IMG/VR virus record: IMGVR_UViG_3300023174_000167
Span: 1-63,938 of that record
DNA length: 63,938 nucleotides
Strand: one strand, 5' to 3'
DNA from: a virus
The notes under the pieces are model-generated. The model had not been told where the DNA came from, ran no database searches, and worked only from the letters and a program-made list of their open reading frames with translations. Both the position numbers and the translations under genes were made by a program. Every line of letters begins with the position of its first letter. The stretch's first letter is position 1. This document shows, piece after piece, positions 37,989-46,115 of the stretch.

Positions 37989-38675
37989 ATGGTAAATATA
38001 GTCTTTACAAATACTAGTAATTTTGATGATATTGAAAAACCACAACCTGCAAGTAAATTTGTACCAGAGTGGTATAAAAATGCAGATTCATATATAGGTG
38101 GAAAGAAAAGACCAGATGGACAAGGTGGAGCAACTTCTACCATTAAACGCTGTATGCCAGTATTTGATGCAATAAATGCAGGATATATTATAGTATCCCC
38201 TGCAGATATTTATGTTTCAATTAAAGAAGGAATTCAATTCTTTGAATGGTCATCTCTTGATTTAATTAAATTTCATCCTATTGAGCAAGCCTCAAACCAT
38301 CCATTACGTAAACCACACGCCTATCCTAAATGGACAAATCCTTGGGCCATTAAGACACCTAAAGGATATTCAACAATGTTTGTTCAACCAATGCATAGAG
38401 ATTCAGTTTTTACTATTCTGCCTGGAATTGTGGATACTGATGAATACTATGCCCCAGTGAATTTTCCATTTGTTATTAATGACCCAGAATTTGAAGGGCT
38501 TATTCCAAAAGGAACTCCTATTGCACAGGTAATCCCATTCAAAAGAGACTCCTGGAAAATTGAATATGGCAAAGAAAAAGATTTAATAGAGCAAAATAAA
38601 ATATCTACAAAACTTCAAACAAGATTTTTTGATAGATATAAAACTATGTTTAGACAAAATAAAGAATATAAATAA
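37989..38675 (+). CDS. Conserved phage protein related to DUF6065-like 15046-15780, leaderless
   Basis: 228 residues: PQPASKFVPEWYKNADSYI, TIKRCMPVFDAINAGYII, then TPKGYSTMFVQP, GIVDTDEYYAPVNFPF and KGTPIAQVIPFKRDSW. The order Cys-x-Pro / TPxGxS / GIVDTD / KGxPIAxxIPF mirrors 15046-15780. Known to me from cyanophage hypothetical proteins; function unknown. It sits between adhesins and the reductase. Confidence 0.7.
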   Translation: MVNIVFTNTSNFDDIEKPQPASKFVPEWYKNADSYIGGKKRPDGQGGATSTIKRCMPVFDAINAGYIIVSPADIYVSIKEGIQFFEWSSLDLIKFHPIEQASNHPLRKPHAYPKWTNPWAIKTPKGYSTMFVQPMHRDSVFTILPGIVDTDEYYAPVNFPFVINDPEFEGLIPKGTPIAQVIPFKRDSWKIEYGKEKDLIEQNKISTKLQTRFFDRYKTMFRQNKEYK

Positions 38676-38728
38676 AGTTTATGCGGTACTTTTGTTTGTA
38701 TAAAGTACTAACTATAAAGTAAAGATTT

Positions 38729-38759
38729 ACACGTTCTTATTGAGCGTGTTTTTCTTTTT
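38729..38759 (+). terminator. Intrinsic terminator before the reductase
   Basis: ACACGTTC/GAGCGTGT stem (38729-38749, one T-G), loop TTATT, followed by TTTTCTTTTT. It ends transcription of 37989-38675. Confidence 0.85.
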
Positions 38760-38765
38760 AAAGTG

Positions 38766-38802
38766 TGTTATACTTAGGTACTACTTCAGAAATCATGAAG
38801 TA
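38766..38802 (+). promoter_or_regulatory. Reductase promoter and leader hairpin
   Basis: TGT-TATACT (-10 at 38769-38774). The leader forms TACTTCA/TGAAGTA (38782-38802). GTACT palindromes surround it (38686, 38705, 38778, 38799). Confidence 0.6.
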
Positions 38803-38833
38803 CTCAATTAATTTTACTTTGAAAGGTACATAA

Positions 38834-40867
38834 ATGTCAGAAAGCGTTTTTTCATTCCGTCTATCAGAAGATTTTGTAAATAAATATTCTACAGTTCCAG
38901 CTCCATTTGGTTTTTCAGATGCAGGCTCCAACTCGTTAGGAGAGATTACATTTATTCGCACATATTCTCGTGTTAAAGAAGACGGAACAAAGGAACGCTG
39001 GCATGAAGTATGCCGTCGTGTAATTGAGGGTATGTACTCAGTTCAGAAGAATCATGCTAAAGATAATCGTCTACCATGGAATGATAATAAAGCTCAAAAG
39101 TCTGCTCAGGAAGCTTTTCAAAGAATGTTTGAATTAAAGTGGACTCCACCAGGCCGTGGTCTATGGGCATTTGGAACACCTATGACTATGGAAAAGCGCA
39201 ACTCTGCTTCCCTTCAAAACTGTGCAATGGTTTCTACCCGTGATATTGATCGTAATGATCCAGGTGCATTATTTGCTTGGGTAATGGATGCATTAATGTT
39301 GGGCATTGGTGTTGGTTTTGATACCCTTGGACAAGATAAACAAATGCCTATTTATGCTCCAACCGAACCAGCATCTATTTATGAAATTCCAGATACTCGT
39401 GAAGGATGGGTGGAATCGGTTCGTCTTTTGATTAATTCTTTCCTTCGCCAGAACCAACCTATCCAAGAGTTTAACTATGATCTGATCCGTCCTCTAGGAG
39501 CACCTATTAAAGGCTTTGGTGGGGTAGCCAGCGGTCCAGCACCACTTATTGATCTACACACACGCATCCGCAATGTAATCGGTTCTAGAGCGGGAGAAAC
39601 ACTTGATAGTCGTGCAATTGTAGATATTGTAAATCTTATTGGTACTTGTGTAGTTTCAGGAAATGTTCGCCGTTCTGCTACCCTTGCACTTGGCGTTCCA
39701 CAGGATGAAGATTTTATTAATCTTAAAAATCCAGAGGTATTTGCAGAAAGAAATTCATATGATCCTAAGAAACCAGGTTGGGCATGGATGAGTAATAACT
39801 CTATTGCTGCTGAAGTAGGAACAAAGTATGAAGACTATGTTGATTTAATTGCAGATAATGGAGAGCCAGGTTTTATATGGCTTGACGTTGCTCGTAATTA
39901 TGGTCGCCTTGCTGATGCACCAGATTATAAAGATTCTAGAATTATGGGATTTAATCCATGTGCAGAACAACCACTTGAGTCATATGAACTATGTACTCTT
40001 GTAGAAGTTCATCTTAATCGTCATGAGTCTAAAGAAGATTTCTTAAAGACATTAAAGTTTGCATATTTGTATGGTAAGACTGTTACTCTTATGCCAACAC
40101 ATTGGCAACAGACAAACGGTATTATGCAACGTAATCGCCGTATTGGTACATCACTTACAGGTATTGCTGCATTTGCTGATGAACATGGTCTTCCAACTAC
40201 CCGTGAATGGATGGATGAAGGATATAACACAATCCGTAAATATGATCACCAGTATTCAGAATGGCTATGTGTTCGTGAATCAGTTCGTGTAACAACAGTT
40301 AAGCCATCAGGATCTGTGTCGCTTCTTTCTGGGGCTACTCCTGGAGTTCACTGGGGACCTGGTGGAGAATTCTATCTCCGTGCTATTCGCTTTGGCGATC
40401 AAGATCCAATGCTTCATTTGTTTAAAGCAGCGGGATATAAAGTTGAACCAGATCTAGTATCAGCAAATACACAGGTAGTATATTTCCCAGTAGCATCAGG
40501 ACACAAGCGTTCTGAAAAGCAGGTAAGCCTATTTGAAAAGATTGGTTTGGCAGCAACTGCTCAGAAGTATTGGTCAGATAATGGTGTTTCTGTAACACTC
40601 TCATTTGATAAGGAAGAAGAAAAGAAATTCGTTGCTCCAGCACTAAATATGTATGAGGGTCAGCTAAAGGCAGTTTCATTCCTTCCAATGGGAAATAAAA
40701 CCTACCCACAACAGCCATATACAGAAATCACAAGAGAAGAATATAACGCATATGTTGGAACAATTGGCAAAATTGACTGGTCTGCTATCTATGATGGCAA
40801 AGATAATCTTGATGCTGAGTCTGAGAAATATTGTTCAACCGATGCCTGTGAAATCAAGTTGTACTAA
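38834..40867 (+). CDS. nrdJ: Adenosylcobalamin-dependent (class II) ribonucleoside-triphosphate reductase
   Basis: 677 residues, monomeric RTPR type (Lactobacillus enzyme about 739). All key residues are present: Cys130 in LQNCAM, FNPCAEQ with Asn374, thiyl Cys376 and Glu378, partner Cys387, and C-terminal reducing pair Cys667/Cys672 (CSTDAC). It reduces NTPs to dNTPs with vitamin B12, which the host must supply or make. GAAAGG lies before the ATG. It has its own promoter and stands between adhesin and head genes, without thioredoxin nearby. Confidence 0.92.
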   Translation: MSESVFSFRLSEDFVNKYSTVPAPFGFSDAGSNSLGEITFIRTYSRVKEDGTKERWHEVCRRVIEGMYSVQKNHAKDNRLPWNDNKAQKSAQEAFQRMFELKWTPPGRGLWAFGTPMTMEKRNSASLQNCAMVSTRDIDRNDPGALFAWVMDALMLGIGVGFDTLGQDKQMPIYAPTEPASIYEIPDTREGWVESVRLLINSFLRQNQPIQEFNYDLIRPLGAPIKGFGGVASGPAPLIDLHTRIRNVIGSRAGETLDSRAIVDIVNLIGTCVVSGNVRRSATLALGVPQDEDFINLKNPEVFAERNSYDPKKPGWAWMSNNSIAAEVGTKYEDYVDLIADNGEPGFIWLDVARNYGRLADAPDYKDSRIMGFNPCAEQPLESYELCTLVEVHLNRHESKEDFLKTLKFAYLYGKTVTLMPTHWQQTNGIMQRNRRIGTSLTGIAAFADEHGLPTTREWMDEGYNTIRKYDHQYSEWLCVRESVRVTTVKPSGSVSLLSGATPGVHWGPGGEFYLRAIRFGDQDPMLHLFKAAGYKVEPDLVSANTQVVYFPVASGHKRSEKQVSLFEKIGLAATAQKYWSDNGVSVTLSFDKEEEKKFVAPALNMYEGQLKAVSFLPMGNKTYPQQPYTEITREEYNAYVGTIGKIDWSAIYDGKDNLDAESEKYCSTDACEIKLY

Positions 40868-40903
40868 AATACTGGTTATTTAAGTACTTATATAATAGGA
40901 ATA

Positions 40904-40912
40904 TGGTATACT
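40904..40912 (+). promoter_or_regulatory. Late extended -10 promoter
   Basis: TGG-TATACT; ATG at 40920 after 7 bases (leaderless). Confidence 0.6.
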
Positions 40913-40919
40913 GATGGTT

Positions 40920-41315
40920 ATGGATTCTTTAATCAACCCCGAAACTGGCGAACCAATTGTCAAAAATGTACGTAGACAGGTTATAGAAAAGAAGTATAAC
41001 TGGGGTCTTTATGTATATAAGAAGGCAAATGGAAAATGGTTTACAGATGGAAATGGCAATGTGCTGAACATAGAGTCAGTACGCAATGATCTTTCAAAAA
41101 TAACAGAACTTAAAAATGCAGCAAAGCATTATGGGGATGAAGGCGATGGAGAAGCAGTATTTGTTCCAGGCCTAACCAGAATTACTGAAGAAGAGCATTC
41201 TGAGCAAATGGATCGTATGAAGCAGGGTCTTATTCCTTCAATGAACGATCTTGGTGCATGGCATGCAGCACAACAAACCCTTAACAAGGCAGGCAAGGAC
41301 GCATTTAATGAGTAA
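40920..41315 (+). CDS. Conserved pre-portal protein, leaderless
   Basis: 131 residues from the second ATG (40920); the ATG at 40914 is only one base from the -10 and so is unlikely. MDSLINPETGEPIVKNVRRQVIEKKYNWGLYVYKKANGKWFTDGNGNVLNI, helical end. Found to my memory before the portal in related phages; function unknown. Overlaps the portal start by 8 bases. Confidence 0.7.
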   Translation: MDSLINPETGEPIVKNVRRQVIEKKYNWGLYVYKKANGKWFTDGNGNVLNIESVRNDLSKITELKNAAKHYGDEGDGEAVFVPGLTRITEEEHSEQMDRMKQGLIPSMNDLGAWHAAQQTLNKAGKDAFNE

Positions 41316-42942
41316 TAGTGATTACATAGAGGCCAGACTTGGCACTACAGAAAAACCAGATAGCCAATTTAAAAATAGCGATCCATTTAATAAGTCATGG
41401 GATGAACTAAAATCTTTGGGCGGTATTGAAGAAAACTTTAAACGTCGTATGACAAGACAAGTAAACAAAGCAATGACACAAGAAGGCTACCTTGCTACTA
41501 ATGCAAACATTAATCTTCTTAGTCCGCAATATCTTGATTCAGCAAACGCAGATCCAAAAGGTCTTAAGGATTCTGGGTCTAAAGCAATCAATCCTGGTTT
41601 GGTTTACCGAAATGGCTATGGTCTTTTTGATGTAATTACCCCGCCGTACAATATGTACGAACTTGCTAATTTTTATGATACATCTTTTGCTAACCATGCT
41701 GCCATTGATGCAAAGGTAGAAAACGTTGTTGGTCTTGGATATCGTTTTGATGTAACAGATAGAACAATGATGAGTCTTGAAAATAATGCAGACCAAGCAG
41801 CAACTGCTCGTGCTCGTAATCGTATTGAAAGAGCAAAACTTGAAATTCGTGATTGGCTTGAATCGTTAAATGATGATGATAGCTTTACACGCACAATGGA
41901 AAAAATTTATACAGACCTTCAGGCAACTGGAAATGGTTACATGGAAATTGGTAGAACTGTAAGTGGAGAGATTGGATATGTTGGCCATATTCCATCAACA
42001 ACAGTTCGTGTTCGCCGTATTCGTGATGGCTTTGTTCAAATCATTGGACCAAAAGTTGTTTACTTCCGTAACTTTGGTGCTAAAAATCAAAACCCATTAA
42101 CAGCAGATAATCGTCCAAATGAAATTATTCATTTTAAAGATTATTCACCTTTAAATACTTATTACGGTGTTCCTGATATTATTGCAGCATTGCCATCATT
42201 AATTGGCGATCAACTTGCTTCACAATACAACATTGATTATTTTGAAAATAAAGCGGTACCAAGATATGTTATTACTCTTAAGGGTGCAAAGCTATCTGCA
42301 GACGCTGAAGATAAGATGTTCCGATTCTTGCAGACAGGCCTAAAGTCTCAGTCTCATAGAACCCTTTACATTCCACTTCCTGGAGATAACGATCATTCTA
42401 AGGTTGAGTTTGACATGAAGCCAATTGAAAACGGTATTCAAGATGGATCATTTAAAGAGTACCGCAAACAAAATCGTGATGATATTTTAATTGCTCATCA
42501 GGTTCCAATATCTAAACTTGGTGGTTCAGACTCTGGCGCTATTGCAGCAGCACTTGCCCAAGATCGTACTTTTAAAGAGCAGGTTTCTCGCCCAGAGCAA
42601 CAGCACCTTGAAAAGGTAATCAGCAAGATTATCAAGGAAAGAACAGATATTCTTCAGTTCAAGTTTAATGAACTTACCCTTACAGATGAAATTGCACAAT
42701 CACAAATTCTTGAGCGTTATGTTAAGAATCAGATCATGCTTCCTAACGAAGCCCGTGAAATTCTAGATCTTCCTCAAGCAGATCATGGCGATTCACCGCT
42801 TGAACTTAGCCCAAGACAGGCTGCAGATTCAAGAGCAAATGGAAATCGTTCTAGAGATGCTGAACGAACAAATAACCAATCCGATGGCTCTGCAACCATA
42901 TCTGGACGTAATCCGAAGGGTGAAGGTAGAGCATCTCAATAA
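41308..42942 (+). CDS. Portal protein (PBSX/HK97 type)
   Basis: 544 residues from the ATG at 41308. FYDTSFANHAAIDAKVENVVGLGY, ATGNGYMEIGR, VYFRNFGAKN..., NEIIHFKDYSPLNTYYGVPDIIAAL, YFENKAVPRYVI, ISKLGG and a C-terminal LPNEAREILDLPQ: the full phage-portal signature. Forms the dodecameric DNA gate at the capsid vertex. No terminase gene precedes it in this window, which is unusual. Confidence 0.93.
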   Translation: MSNSDYIEARLGTTEKPDSQFKNSDPFNKSWDELKSLGGIEENFKRRMTRQVNKAMTQEGYLATNANINLLSPQYLDSANADPKGLKDSGSKAINPGLVYRNGYGLFDVITPPYNMYELANFYDTSFANHAAIDAKVENVVGLGYRFDVTDRTMMSLENNADQAATARARNRIERAKLEIRDWLESLNDDDSFTRTMEKIYTDLQATGNGYMEIGRTVSGEIGYVGHIPSTTVRVRRIRDGFVQIIGPKVVYFRNFGAKNQNPLTADNRPNEIIHFKDYSPLNTYYGVPDIIAALPSLIGDQLASQYNIDYFENKAVPRYVITLKGAKLSADAEDKMFRFLQTGLKSQSHRTLYIPLPGDNDHSKVEFDMKPIENGIQDGSFKEYRKQNRDDILIAHQVPISKLGGSDSGAIAAALAQDRTFKEQVSRPEQQHLEKVISKIIKERTDILQFKFNELTLTDEIAQSQILERYVKNQIMLPNEAREILDLPQADHGDSPLELSPRQAADSRANGNRSRDAERTNNQSDGSATISGRNPKGEGRASQ

Positions 42943-42964
42943 TTGAGAAAACTCTATAAATATT

Positions 42965-42973
42965 TGGTATAAT
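42965..42973 (+). promoter_or_regulatory. Late extended -10 promoter
   Basis: TGG-TATAAT, 10 bases before the ATG at 42984. Confidence 0.6.
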
Positions 42974-42983
42974 GGATTACGAT

Positions 42984-44297
42984 ATGAACATAAATAAGGC
43001 TTTTTGGACCACTGAAGGCGACAACGTTCGTCTTTCAATGCCCTTTGGCAAGGTAGATGTTGAAAAGAGAATTGTCTCTGGTTTTGCATCTCTTGACAAT
43101 GTTGACAAGCAATATGACATCGTTACAACAGAAGCATCAATGAGTGCTTTTGCAAAGTTCCGTGGAAACATTCGTGAAATGCATCAGCCATCAGCAGTTG
43201 GCAAAATGCTTAATTTTAAAGAAGAAAAATATTTTGATCCAGAGACAAAGAAATTCTATAAAGGAGTTTATGTCTCTACATACATTTCCAAGGGTGCACA
43301 AGATGCATGGGAAAAAGTTCTTGATGGAACATACACTGGTTTTTCAATCGGGGGACGAATGAACAAGTGGGACGATGCATATAATGAAGAACTTGATAAA
43401 ACAATTAGAATTATTAAAGACTATGATCTAGTAGAACTATCTCTAGTAGATTCACCAGCAAATCAATTTGCAAGCATCATGTCAGTTGAAAAAGTTGACG
43501 GCGTAGATGTTATTAAAGGTGAATTTGCTGATGTAGTTGTAGAAAATGTTTTTTATGATGAAGAAACAGGAATTGTTCTAACTTCTGATGAAGAAACATA
43601 CGTTAGCCCAGTAAGCGGTAACGAAATGAAAAACATTGGTTTTGTAGAAAAGAATGACTCAGAAAAAGCAAACATGATAAAGTTCTTAGTTGATAGTGCT
43701 AAAGGCATTAATACATCTAAGATTACAAAGGAGGTAAGTCCTATGACAGAAGATACAACCGCAGTTGTTGATGCACCAGTTGCAGAAGCAGAAGCAGTAT
43801 CAGCAGAGGTCACTCCAGAGGCACAACCAACAGAAGCAGTAGAACCAGCCGCAGAAGCAGAAGCACCAGTTGCTGATGCAGAAAAGTCTGATTCAATTGC
43901 TGATGATAGTGCTACATCTTCAACAGAAGATGCAATTCAGGCTCCAGAAGCTCCAGCAGCAGATGATGTTGCAAAGGCTGATGACGTAATTGCAGAAGCA
44001 ATTACAGAAATCAAGGAATCTGTTACTAATGCCTTTGGCGATCTAGCAGCAACAATTAAATCACTTAGTGATGAAGTTGCTAATATGAAGAAGTCTCTTG
44101 ATGCCACAACAACTGATGTAAATCAGATCAAGGGTACTTTTAACGAAATTGGAAAGCGAGTTGATTCCGTAGAAAAGGACACAGCTTTCCGCAAGTCTGG
44201 CGATCTAGGCGAGATCGTGCAGGAAATGGATGAAAGTCCAGTTCAAAAATCCCTATGGGGCGGACGTTTCCTCAAATTCTCCGACCTATATAACTAA
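42984..44297 (+). CDS. Prohead protease (XkdF/S78 type) fused to scaffold
   Basis: 437 residues from the ATG at 42984; the ATG at 42972 overlaps the -10. Protease domain 1-160: VEKRIVSGFASLD, His67 in EMHQPS, Ser121 in GFSIGG, and VELSLVDSPAN. Then, from about residue 250, an Ala/Glu-rich scaffold region (AEAEAVSAEVTPEAQPTEAVEP) and a C-terminal coiled coil. The protease matures the prohead. The scaffold half can also start internally at 43743. Confidence 0.88.
   Translation: MNINKAFWTTEGDNVRLSMPFGKVDVEKRIVSGFASLDNVDKQYDIVTTEASMSAFAKFRGNIREMHQPSAVGKMLNFKEEKYFDPETKKFYKGVYVSTYISKGAQDAWEKVLDGTYTGFSIGGRMNKWDDAYNEELDKTIRIIKDYDLVELSLVDSPANQFASIMSVEKVDGVDVIKGEFADVVVENVFYDEETGIVLTSDEETYVSPVSGNEMKNIGFVEKNDSEKANMIKFLVDSAKGINTSKITKEVSPMTEDTTAVVDAPVAEAEAVSAEVTPEAQPTEAVEPAAEAEAPVADAEKSDSIADDSATSSTEDAIQAPEAPAADDVAKADDVIAEAITEIKESVTNAFGDLAATIKSLSDEVANMKKSLDATTTDVNQIKGTFNEIGKRVDSVEKDTAFRKSGDLGEIVQEMDESPVQKSLWGGRFLKFSDLYN
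43743..44297 (+). CDS. Nested scaffold protein, internal in-frame start
   Basis: 184 residues, the C-terminal part of 42984-44297. AAAGGAGGT (43727-43735) sits 7 bases before an in-frame ATG exactly at the protease/scaffold border, a better ribosome site than that of the full-length gene. It would give free scaffold in excess, as for lambda Nu3 within C (known precedent). Confidence 0.7.
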   Translation: MTEDTTAVVDAPVAEAEAVSAEVTPEAQPTEAVEPAAEAEAPVADAEKSDSIADDSATSSTEDAIQAPEAPAADDVAKADDVIAEAITEIKESVTNAFGDLAATIKSLSDEVANMKKSLDATTTDVNQIKGTFNEIGKRVDSVEKDTAFRKSGDLGEIVQEMDESPVQKSLWGGRFLKFSDLYN

Positions 44298-44324
44298 CAT
44301 AAAAATCACTAGGAGGTGAACAAT

Positions 44325-45437
44325 ATGTCAGAAGATATCGTAAAAAACTATCCAGGTACTAGCGAAGGCCACACCCATACAGGTGAAGGTTCAGTAGCAT
44401 CTGGTTCTACCGCAGACGCAGCAGCCATTGTTAATGGTCGTGTTGGCGTTATGGGTAACATTGATGGTGCAAATTACGGAACATCAGGTGCTAATGGAGT
44501 AAATCCAGTAGGTACACCTGGCGGTATCCTATTGCCTGAACAAGCTCGTCGCTTCATTGATTATGTGTGGGATGCTACAGTTCTCGCTAAGGATGGACGT
44601 AGAGTTACTATGAGAGCCAACACAATGGAACTTGAAAAAGTTAACGTTGGTGAGCGTGTAATTCGTGCAGCAGCACAAGCAGACCCTACATTCACAAATG
44701 CAGGCGCAACTTTCTCAAAGGTTGAATTGACTACAAAGAAGATTCGTCTTGACTGGGAAGTATCAACAGAAGCACTAGAAGATAACGTAGAAGGTGGCGC
44801 TCTTGAAGACCATCTCGTTCGTTTGATGACAACTGCTTTTGCAAACGACATTGAAGATCTTGCGATCAACGGTGACGGTTCAACAGGAAACTTCCTTTCA
44901 ATCATGGAAGGCTTCGTTTCAAAGGCACAGGGCGGAGACTCACACGAGTCACTCGTAACTGTTGCTGATAACAACTGGACAACTCCAGTTCTTCAGGATA
45001 TCATCCTTGCAATGCCACGTAAGTACCGTGCAATCAAGAACAATCTTAAGTTCTATGCTGGTACAGACGCATTCCAAGGTATTGTCAAGAACAACGGTAC
45101 ACTTGCTGATGCAATTGCAGAAGCATTTACACCACGTCTTGGTGGTACTGAGGCTAACCGTCAAGCATACTACGATGGTGGCGCACAGACATTTGGTGGA
45201 GCACGTACAACTCGTGTTCTCGGTGTTGAAGTTCAGGAAGTTCCTTACTACCCTGCAGGTTATGTAGATCTTACATTCCCTCAGAACCGTGTATGGGGAT
45301 TCCAGCGTGATATCACTGTAAACCGTTTCTACCAGCCAAAGAAGGACACAATTGAATACACAGTATTCGTCCGCTTTGGTATCCAGTGGGAAGAACTTGA
45401 CGCAGTTGCATTTGCAACAGCAGCAAACAATTCATAA
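44325..45437 (+). CDS. Major capsid protein (HK97 fold)
   Basis: 370 residues from the ATG after AGGAGGTGAAC; the GTG nine bases earlier is part of the ribosome site. N-arm YPGTSEGHTHTGEG ... NPVGTPGGILLP, then EQARRFIDYVWDATVL, VIRAAAQADPTF, LDWEVSTEALEDNVEGGALEDHLVRLMTTAFANDIEDLAINGD (E-loop/spine helix) and a C-terminal FVRFGIQWEEL. Forms the shell. A small gene behind it repeats the N-arm. A terminator follows. Confidence 0.93.
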   Translation: MSEDIVKNYPGTSEGHTHTGEGSVASGSTADAAAIVNGRVGVMGNIDGANYGTSGANGVNPVGTPGGILLPEQARRFIDYVWDATVLAKDGRRVTMRANTMELEKVNVGERVIRAAAQADPTFTNAGATFSKVELTTKKIRLDWEVSTEALEDNVEGGALEDHLVRLMTTAFANDIEDLAINGDGSTGNFLSIMEGFVSKAQGGDSHESLVTVADNNWTTPVLQDIILAMPRKYRAIKNNLKFYAGTDAFQGIVKNNGTLADAIAEAFTPRLGGTEANRQAYYDGGAQTFGGARTTRVLGVEVQEVPYYPAGYVDLTFPQNRVWGFQRDITVNRFYQPKKDTIEYTVFVRFGIQWEELDAVAFATAANNS

Positions 45438-45456
45438 TCACTGAAATACTTAATAG

Positions 45457-45488
45457 GGAGGGTAGCGTAAAAACTACCCTCCTTATTC
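45457..45488 (+). terminator. Terminator after the capsid gene
   Basis: GGAGGGTAG/CTACCCTCC stem of nine pairs (45457-45482), loop CGTAAAAA, then TTATTCT. Confidence 0.8.
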
Positions 45489-45503
45489 TATTATAGGAGT
45501 AAT

Positions 45504-45743
45504 ATGTCATATCCAGGATCAGAGCAAGGACACACACACGTTTCTGAAGGTGCAATTGTTACACTCGGAAACCCAGGAGTAATTATTATGGGTCCAGGAG
45601 GATTACAAGTTAATACTATGGGCACTCTTGGAGAAGCAAATATGGGTGATACATCAGGCCCAAATGCAGTTAATCCATCTGGAACACCAAACGGAATTCG
45701 TCTACCAATGCAAAATAATTTTGGCATAAGAAGACGACGCTAA
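45504..45743 (+). CDS. Capsid N-arm paralogue
   Basis: 79 residues: YPGSEQGHTHVSEG ... MGTLGEANMGDTSGPNAVNPSGTPNGIRLP, then an Arg tail (RRRR). Residues 3-70 align with the N-arm of the capsid protein (YPGTSEGHTHTGEG ... GANYGTSGANGVNPVGTPGGILLP). AGGAG 4 bases upstream of the ATG. Could be a minor shell component, cement or assembly modulator (inference). Confidence 0.7.
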   Translation: MSYPGSEQGHTHVSEGAIVTLGNPGVIIMGPGGLQVNTMGTLGEANMGDTSGPNAVNPSGTPNGIRLPMQNNFGIRRRR

Positions 45744-45746
45744 TTC

Positions 45747-45755
45747 TGGTATAAT
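45747..45755 (+). promoter_or_regulatory. Late extended -10 promoter
   Basis: TGG-TATAAT; leader with AGGAGG to the ATG at 45772. Confidence 0.6.
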
Positions 45756-45771
45756 GACATAGGAGGAATTA

Positions 45772-46113
45772 ATGTCTATTATTGAAGATTTATCTAAAAA
45801 GACTGTTATGGAAATAAAGTCTTATGCAAAGAAAAATAACATTGATTTATTTGGGGTAAAAACAAAGATTCACATGCTTGAAGTAATTGCTAGCTGGACT
45901 CCAAAAGAAGAATCAGTAGCAGAGCCAAAAGTAGAAAAACCAGTTAGTGAAAAAGTAGCACTTTTTTCAGAGCGTAATATTTTCTGGAATGGTGTTGGAG
46001 AAGTCGTAAAAGGCTATAACATTGTAACCAAGGAGGTTTCCGAAAAGTGGCTTACCCACAGCAAGGTTCGCATAGCGACACCTCAAGAGGTAGCAAAACA
46101 CTACGGTAAATAA
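45772..46113 (+). CDS. SAP/Rho-N-like small head protein
   Basis: 113 residues. N-terminal helical SAP/HeH-like motif (MEIKSYAKKNNIDLFGVKTKIHMLEVI), charged linker (EPKVEKPVSEKV), and a beta C-terminus (LFSERNIFWNGVGEVVKGYNIV ... KVRIATPQEVAKHYG). Typical of short proteins between capsid and connector genes; may touch DNA or the connector. Confidence 0.65.
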   Translation: MSIIEDLSKKTVMEIKSYAKKNNIDLFGVKTKIHMLEVIASWTPKEESVAEPKVEKPVSEKVALFSERNIFWNGVGEVVKGYNIVTKEVSEKWLTHSKVRIATPQEVAKHYGK

Positions 46114-46115
46114 TC

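Noticed and set aside
38676-38833. Cobalamin riboswitch before the B12-dependent reductase
   Set aside because: The 60-base leader after the promoter is too short and shows only one small hairpin; no B12-box-like core.
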